A stretch of 64,000 bases of DNA, from the NCBI RefSeq assembly GCF_002078875.1, contig NC_034438.1:23139030-23203029 (forward strand). Reading direction: 5' to 3'. The translations under genes were made by a program, and so were the position numbers. This document shows, piece by piece, positions 62,701-64,000 of this stretch. Position 1 is the stretch's first letter; every line of letters starts with the position of its first letter. This DNA comes from Numida meleagris. Its lineage: Eukaryota > Chordata > Aves > Galliformes > Numididae. The notes under the pieces are model-generated. The model was not told the DNA's origin, made no database searches, and saw only the letters and a list, made by a program, of their open reading frames with translations.

Positions 62701-63541
62701 TGACATGTGGTACCTGCGTGTTCTGAAGTGCCCACGAGATAAAAATGAGGCACAGAAGTTTGGTGAGATTTTTAAAGTAGCTGAAAAAAAAAAAAAAATC
62801 AGACGAACCATACTCAAATAATAAAGCGCAGATGAGGTGAGGAAGCATTCCAGAGGTCAGCTCACCCTGGCCACTGCAGCCAGAACAGAGGGTAAAGAAA
62901 CAATTCTCAGCAGCATGCCAGGTCAGGAGTGCAAGAACAAAAAGCTTCAGTGTACACTGTAACACAGCATTTTAAAAAGCAGGGCAGAACCCAGCCTCTC
63001 CCTCAACACCCTGCGCACTTCAGAAAAATGCAGCAAAGCAGGTAAGCCCGATGAGGGCCAGGAGGAGACAACACAGGGAGAACATGATAATTCCACGGCA
63101 CTATGTGGGTCAGCCAAACAGGAGGAAAAATGCTGTAGTATTACACGCACACACGCATCTGCAGACACAACGTGAAAAACGAAATTAAGAGGGAGGAAAG
63201 AACAGGAAAAAAAACAACTCCTATTATTCCAGCTGCAGTATGGACGACTAAACACAGAAACATGAACTCGTGAGAGCGCTACGCCCGTTCCCAGAGCTTC
63301 CAGAACGGCTGCTCACCCCAACACCACCACCCCGAGCCGCCCAGCCCCACGAAGGTGAGCCCCCGGCTCGCGGTGCGGGCTCCGGACCGCCGCCTGCCCT
63401 TAGCCAGCAGAAGCCTCGGGGCCGGTTCCCGCAGCAGGATGCCCCGAGCACACCGCCCTGCCGCCTCCCCGCCCCCCGCCTCACCTTGAAGGGGTTGTTG
63501 AGGTCCGGGTCGGCGAAGGGGTTGCTGTCGAAGTCCGACAT
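23625..63541 (-). CDS. SCAMP1: SCAMP1, secretory carrier-associated membrane protein 1 (complete, nine coding exons)
   Basis: Nine exons (63541-63485, 47983-47906, 40181-40083, 39820-39709, 36662-36534, 29505-29346, 27439-27338, 25658-25541, 23789-23625) join to 1020 bases and 339 residues, with every junction in phase and GT-AG. SCAMPs are four-pass proteins of post-Golgi recycling carriers that act in exocytosis and endocytosis. The N-terminal cytosolic part has three NPF motifs (residues 7-9, 16-18, 38-40), which in this family bind EH-domain proteins. A charged heptad-like helix follows at about 79-112. Membrane segments lie near 152-173, 183-201, 215-238 and 258-283. The conserved 'E peptide' between segments 2 and 3 is intact ([11 protein letters not shown], 202-212). 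The alanine-rich cytosolic tail ends GNRM. The protein is one residue longer than human SCAMP1 as I recall it, because of an extra Gly at the exon 4/5 junction. A CpG-island promoter lies upstream. Confidence 0.97.
23790..25540 (-). other. SCAMP1: SCAMP1 intron 8
   Basis: A GT-AG, phase 0 intron of 1751 bases (donor GTAAGCTG). It is AT-rich unique sequence; I see no repeat or gene in it. Confidence 0.9.
25541..25658 (-). CDS. SCAMP1: SCAMP1 coding exon 8 (codon 246 end to residue 285)
   Basis: It encodes the short outer loop [14 protein letters not shown] and the fourth membrane segment (about 258-283). Acceptor TTCTTCAG, donor GTAAG. Its first T completes the TGT codon of Cys246. Confidence 0.96.
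26940..27005 (+). repeat. CR1 LINE internal coding scrap (antisense to SCAMP1)
   Basis: The plus-strand translation reads [20 protein letters not shown], the segment just upstream of the reverse-transcriptase core in CR1 ORF2. It is truncated on both sides, with neither the 3' UTR nor the octamer tail, so it is not a simple 5'-truncated insertion. It stops exactly where telomere-like repeats begin. Confidence 0.8.
27004..27019. repeat. Interstitial telomere-like repeat (CCCTAA, about 2.7 units)
   Basis: Sixteen bases are a perfect run of the vertebrate telomere hexamer, CTAACCCTAACCCTAA, directly fused to the CR1 scrap. Short runs can occur by chance, but the precise junction suggests repair with telomeric sequence. 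Confidence 0.7.
27338..27439 (-). CDS. SCAMP1: SCAMP1 coding exon 7 (codon 212 end to codon 246 start)
   Basis: It encodes SDSSFRFF and the phenylalanine-rich third membrane segment through QRWGN. Acceptor CTCTTTCAG, donor GTGAGT; both edges split codons (Arg212 and Cys246). Confidence 0.96.
27440..29345 (-). other. SCAMP1: SCAMP1 intron 6
   Basis: A GT-AG intron of 1906 bases. It contains an AT-rich cluster of inverted repeats at 28666-28770; otherwise I recognise nothing. Confidence 0.9.
28666..28770. repeat. Cluster of AT-rich inverted repeats
   Basis: A perfect 14-base inverted repeat, TTCAATGTAAAAAT at 28666-28679, pairs with 28691-28704 across 11 bases. About 30 bases on, TTCAATTGAAA pairs with TTTCAATTGAA across six bases, and AATTTTGATT pairs with AATCAAAATT. 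The cluster could form hairpins or cruciforms. It matches no transposon terminus that I recognise. Confidence 0.75.
29346..29505 (-). CDS. SCAMP1: SCAMP1 coding exon 6 (codon 159 end to codon 212 start)
   Basis: It encodes the end of membrane segment 1, the first outer loop ([10 protein letters not shown]), segment 2 and the E peptide [10 protein letters not shown]. Acceptor CTTCTACAG, donor GTAAAAAC; phases match both neighbours. Confidence 0.96.
30268..30293. repeat. Perfect 26-base palindrome
   Basis: The 13-base arm ATATTATGAAAAT is followed without spacer by its exact reverse complement. It lies in AT-rich intron sequence. It could extrude as a cruciform; no function is known. Confidence 0.85.
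31064..31095. repeat. Exact 16-base tandem duplication
   Basis: The unit AGTTCTAAAAATATTC occurs twice back to back, consistent with a small slippage or repair duplication. Confidence 0.85.
31720..32160 (+). repeat. Ancient CR1/L2-type LINE fragment, plus orientation
   Basis: Weak similarity to the C-terminal segment and 3' part of CR1-clade LINEs is visible: a 'tggtcccagttcaca' start, then 'agaacggttgagtgaacta' and 'ggggataa' blocks in the expected order. It is far more diverged than the other CR1 copies here and has no open frame. This is a judgement from pattern, not alignment. Confidence 0.45.
32825..33247 (+). repeat. CR1 LINE 3' fragment, plus orientation (antisense to SCAMP1)
   Basis: The C-terminal ORF2 segment ([20 protein letters not shown] ... 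[20 protein letters not shown]) is open for about 106 codons (32874-33194). It is followed by a short 3' UTR ending ATTCTGGGATTCTGTGA, a variant octamer tail. It is 5'-truncated. The C-terminus ([16 protein letters not shown]) differs from the 35.9-kb copy, so it belongs to a different CR1 subfamily. Confidence 0.9.
33386..33402. repeat. Poly(A) run
   Basis: A long A run about 140 bases downstream of the preceding CR1 copy. It is not part of that element, whose end is an octamer repeat. Confidence 0.6.
34251..34483 (+). repeat. LTR-like repeat family, copy 1 (plus)
   Basis: It starts around TGTATGGGAAC, continues with TTAGGTCACGGCCTGAACC and ends near TTGGAAAGGGGTAA. The same block occurs at 45320-45545 (plus) and 58101-58327 (minus). 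A TATA-like CATTTAAGGGCTGGCAG lies about two-thirds in, and the other copies begin TGTTAGGTC; both fit a retroviral-type LTR. The family is not identified and no internal genes are present. Confidence 0.65.
34598..35941 (+). pseudogene. CR1 ORF2 remnant: reverse transcriptase and C-terminal domain, 447 codons open
   Basis: Coding similarity begins around codon 10 ([21 protein letters not shown]); earlier codons are flanking sequence. Reverse-transcriptase motif A is [13 protein letters not shown] (residues 93-105) with catalytic Asp95. Motif B is [11 protein letters not shown] (150-160). Motif C is FADD (181-184) with both catalytic aspartates. The C-terminal region runs through [15 protein letters not shown] to [17 protein letters not shown]. 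The frame has no stop or frameshift, unlike the other CR1 copies here. The endonuclease is missing and no promoter is present, so autonomous activity is not expected. One motif B residue (Leu where another copy in this window has Ser) looks like CpG decay. Confidence 0.93.
34622..36031 (+). mobile_element. CR1 LINE, 5'-truncated, with intact reverse-transcriptase frame
   Basis: This non-LTR retrotransposon copy lies in SCAMP1 intron 5, antisense to the gene. The element starts near 34622, lacks the endonuclease and ORF1, and ends in three perfect ATTCTATG octamers (36008-36031), the usual avian CR1 3' tail. Its frame is open to TAG at 35941. The 3' UTR has the standard 'gatcttgtaggtcttttccaacct' block. 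No clear target-site duplication is visible. Confidence 0.95.
36534..36662 (-). CDS. SCAMP1: SCAMP1 coding exon 5 (codon 116 end to codon 159 start)
   Basis: It encodes [20 protein letters not shown] and the amphipathic stretch up to the first membrane segment (YYLWM). Acceptor TTTGCAG, donor GTAAGTATT. It starts with GT, which completes the Gly116 codon left by exon 4. Confidence 0.96.
36663..39708 (-). other. SCAMP1: SCAMP1 intron 4
   Basis: A GT-AG intron of 3046 bases with donor GTATGCATG at the end of a six-G run. It is AT-rich with no recognised repeat or gene. Confidence 0.9.
39709..39820 (-). CDS. SCAMP1: SCAMP1 coding exon 4 (residues 79-115 plus first base of codon 116)
   Basis: It encodes the charged helix [20 protein letters not shown] and onward to QSLNQQG, the predicted coiled coil of the cytosolic N-terminus. 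Six consecutive G on the coding strand straddle the exon end and the donor GTATGC; using the last G as part of the donor keeps the frame and gives Gln-Gln-Gly-Gly-Arg. Confidence 0.94.
39821..40082 (-). other. SCAMP1: SCAMP1 intron 3 (262 bases)
   Basis: The shortest intron of the gene, GT-AG, with donor GTTTGT and acceptor TTGTTCAG. It has no repeat. Confidence 0.93.
40083..40181 (-). CDS. SCAMP1: SCAMP1 coding exon 3 (residues 46-78)
   Basis: It encodes the proline-rich stretch [20 protein letters not shown] ending PPAYTQIAK. Acceptor ATTCTTAG; both edges are in phase 0. Confidence 0.96.
44299..44785 (+). repeat. CR1 LINE 3' fragment, plus orientation
   Basis: The C-terminal ORF2 similarity (HLEYC-like start, then [18 protein letters not shown]) breaks into several frames. 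A REVVESP-equivalent and a 3' UTR ending 'ggtccctcccaacccaagtcattctgtg' follow. It is 5'-truncated, frameshifted and older than the 35-kb copy. Confidence 0.88.
45320..45545 (+). repeat. LTR-like repeat family, copy 2 (plus)
   Basis: It begins TGTTAGGTCACAG and shares the blocks 'gagcacctggtgaat', 'gggagcacag' and 'gaccagaaggggcgga' in order with the copies at 34.3 and 58.1 kb. It is the most diverged of the three. Confidence 0.6.
47345..47752 (-). mobile_element. Degenerate endogenous-retrovirus LTR, copy A (minus)
   Basis: The plus strand begins TGTTGTGGTTTATCCCAGCA with a 'gagcaccacacag' block and ends near a 'cctagctgaaactaaaactc' block. This is the layout of a common avian ERV LTR read in reverse. 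An (AT)n run interrupts it at 47509-47520. No retroviral genes are adjacent, so it is probably a solo LTR. The family is assigned from pattern memory, not alignment. Confidence 0.6.
47906..47983 (-). CDS. SCAMP1: SCAMP1 coding exon 2 (residues 20-45)
   Basis: It encodes [20 protein letters not shown] and FSDSRT, including the third NPF motif (38-40). Acceptor CTTCTAG, donor GTAAG, phase 0 on both sides. Confidence 0.96.
49974..50503 (-). mobile_element. Degenerate endogenous-retrovirus LTR, copy B (minus)
   Basis: It has the same order of blocks as the copy at 47.3 kb but is longer: a 'gttgctcactccttccccacagtgatgg' region, a central block with 'ggtcagttgccctggctgtgtc', a 'gcaagcactgttcagcagca' block, and the end 'aactctactgcagccagaacc'. 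The minus strand carries the 150-codon open frame at 50448-49996, which is LTR sequence and not a gene. No retroviral coding sequence flanks it. Confidence 0.7.
50553..51195 (-). repeat. CR1 LINE 3' fragment, minus orientation (sense with SCAMP1)
   Basis: The reverse-complement CR1 end is near 50553 ('aggctggagaggacattaaagatcaccccaggtccaac'), then C-terminal ORF2 similarity with several disruptions up to about 51195. It is 5'-truncated and without an intact frame. The terminal octamers are eroded. Confidence 0.88.
51211..51272 (-). repeat. CR1 LINE extreme 3' tip, minus orientation
   Basis: About 60 bases match the last part of a CR1 3' UTR (atcatagaattgctcaggtt, then ggaaaagacctt). They are nearly identical to the 3' end of the copy at 60057. 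It is either a second, very short insertion or the edge of an older element into which the neighbour inserted. Confidence 0.85.
51919..51939. repeat. Poly(A) run
   Basis: A long A run in SCAMP1 intron 1 with no adjacent retroposed gene. Confidence 0.6.
53958..54198. repeat. Diverged tandem duplication of a 120-base unit
   Basis: Copy 1 is 53958-54078 and copy 2 is 54079-54198. Both begin CACAGAT-AACAAATTAAA and share TGTAATGA, TGTTACTG/TATTACTG, CTGGGAA-, GCTCCAGCA-TGTT, CACCA and AGTAAGATGCTC blocks in the same order. They have many single-base differences, so the duplication is old. It matches no transposon that I recognise. Confidence 0.88.
58101..58327 (-). repeat. LTR-like repeat family, copy 3 (minus)
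   Basis: On the minus strand it reads TGTTAGGTCCCGGCCTGAAC from 58316, then 'tgcctggtgaaggaacacagccagccctgggagcacag', and ends 'ccttggaaaggggta' near 58101. It is the closest relative of the copy at 34.3 kb. A TTATTGAAGGGCTGGCAG TATA-like block occupies the same internal position. Confidence 0.65.
60057..61130 (-). mobile_element. CR1 LINE, 5'-truncated, frameshifted (minus)
   Basis: The reverse-complement translation runs from [18 protein letters not shown] through motif [11 protein letters not shown], the motif C region in another frame, and on to [20 protein letters not shown] near 60160. The frame shifts at about 60955, just before the catalytic FADD, and again downstream, so the enzyme is broken. 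The 3' tip at 60057 carries the same tail sequence as the 51.2-kb tip. Sequence beyond about 61130 is not CR1. Confidence 0.92.
61848..62219 (+). repeat. CR1 LINE 3' fragment, plus orientation
   Basis: The C-terminal ORF2 segment ([19 protein letters not shown]) shifts frame near 61905, then continues ([20 protein letters not shown]) into 'gttggaactagatcacc', 'ggtcccttccaaccc' and a single GATTCTATG end. It is 5'-truncated and decayed. Confidence 0.9.
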
Positions 63542-63840
63542 GGCGGGGCCGACAATCTCCGGGTGGTGGCGGCGGCTCTCGCCCTGCGGCGCCCCACACT
63601 TGCCGGCTCGCGGGATGCCCCCCGCCCTAACACCAGCTGCCGCTGCGGCCCGGCACGAGCCCGCCCCCACCGCACCGACCAGCCGCCGAGCGCCGGCCTC
63701 CCAAAATGGCCGCGCCGGAAATGGCGTCGCGGGGCGAGACGGTGCTGCCATAGGAGGGTAGCGGGCGGCGCAGGGCGGGAGGGAGGGGGTGCGGTGGGAG
63801 AGCCCACGCGCGGCGCGGGGGAGGTTGCAGGCCAGGCAAG
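63290..63840. promoter_or_regulatory. SCAMP1: SCAMP1 CpG-island promoter
   Basis: Dense CpG and GC content surrounds SCAMP1 coding exon 1 and its 5' UTR, with no TATA box. On the plus strand, YY1-like AAAATGGCCGC lies at 63703-63713 and a joined ETS/YY1 block CCGGAAATGGCG at 63715-63726. This pattern is typical of housekeeping promoters. Both ATGG-type motifs point away from SCAMP1, which would fit divergent transcription. Confidence 0.75.
63485..63541 (-). CDS. SCAMP1: SCAMP1 coding exon 1 (residues 1-19)
   Basis: ATG at 63541-63539 has G at -3 and opens [19 protein letters not shown], the family N-terminus with two NPF motifs. The exon ends at AAG before donor GTGAGG. The same frame stays open upstream and into the intron because of GC richness, but neither extension resembles the family. 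Confidence 0.96.
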
Positions 63841-64000
63841 GCATCCCCGGGAAGCTCTCCTGATGTGTCCATCACCACAAAACCTGAATTATTTTCCATG
63901 CTATCTAAAGAAATTATTTAAGCTTTTATTAAAATGCAAAAAGAGGTTTGAAACTGAGGCCTGAAGTCTGCCTGAAAGAAGCTGCTACGGAGTAAAATTG
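63542..64000 (-). other. SCAMP1: SCAMP1 5' UTR and upstream flank
   Basis: GC-rich leader and promoter run to about 63840, after which composition drops to AT-rich. The transcription start is not fixed from sequence. I see no exon of another gene in the last 150 bases. Confidence 0.6.

Larger units (their letters stand above)
47984..63484 (-). other. SCAMP1: SCAMP1 intron 1 (15.5 kb)
   Basis: A GT-AG intron with donor GTGAGG directly after the Lys19 codon. It holds an ERV LTR (49974-50503), CR1 copies at 50553-51195, 51211-51272, 60057-61130 and 61848-62219, a tandem duplication (53958-54198) and LTR-like copy 3 (58101-58327). Regions 48000-49970, 51300-53950, 54200-58090 and 58330-60050 show no recognised gene or repeat. 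Confidence 0.9.

Noticed and set aside
63248..63844. 198-codon minus-strand open frame over SCAMP1 exon 1
   Set aside because: Only 19 of its codons are SCAMP1. The rest is GC-rich 5' UTR and intron read-through past a good splice donor.
63270..63964. Long plus-strand frames in the SCAMP1 CpG island
   Set aside because: GC-rich DNA lacks stop codons. The frames have low-complexity Arg/Pro/Ala content and no family similarity.
1..64000. Bacterial-type systems (CRISPR array, toxin-antitoxin, prophage, integron)
   Set aside because: The genes are spliced vertebrate genes. No regularly spaced repeats, operons or ribosome binding sites were seen.

Overview
This is a vertebrate nuclear window, almost certainly from a bird and most likely a galliform such as chicken. 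It holds two spliced protein-coding genes with GT-AG introns of kilobase size and long AT-rich non-coding stretches. The dominant repeats are 5'-truncated CR1 retrotransposons, several ending in the avian-type ATTCTATG tail. The gene pair LHFPL2/SCAMP1 is also neighbouring in other vertebrates (human 5q14; recalled as chicken Z). There are no operons, CRISPR arrays, tRNAs or rRNAs.

Layout. 1-2480: upstream or intronic DNA with no recognised gene. About 2500-3000: a CpG-rich block. 3396-15880 (+): LHFPL2, two coding exons that join to a complete 228-residue four-pass membrane protein. 15881-23624: the tail-to-tail interval, expected to carry both 3' UTRs. 23625-63541 (-): SCAMP1, nine coding exons that join in frame to a complete 339-residue secretory carrier membrane protein. 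About 63290-63840: the SCAMP1 CpG-island promoter.

The SCAMP1 introns hold most of the mobile DNA. The main items are a CR1 copy with an uninterrupted 447-codon frame covering reverse transcriptase to C-terminus (34.6-36.0 kb), seven further CR1 pieces of varied age including one ancient fragment, and one CR1 scrap abutting telomere-like repeats (27.0 kb). There are also two degenerate endogenous-retrovirus LTRs (47.3 and 50.0 kb), three copies of a roughly 230-bp LTR-like repeat (34.3, 45.3 and 58.1 kb), and a 120-bp tandem duplication (54.0 kb). Two further short CR1 pieces lie in the LHFPL2 intron.

The two genes encode unrelated membrane proteins. They share only convergent transcription, so any functional link would be through their 3' ends. 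I see no evidence for a new biological system. The points worth checking are repeat-junction structures, the SCAMP1 promoter architecture, LHFPL2 upstream reading frames, and a one-residue insertion at a SCAMP1 splice junction.
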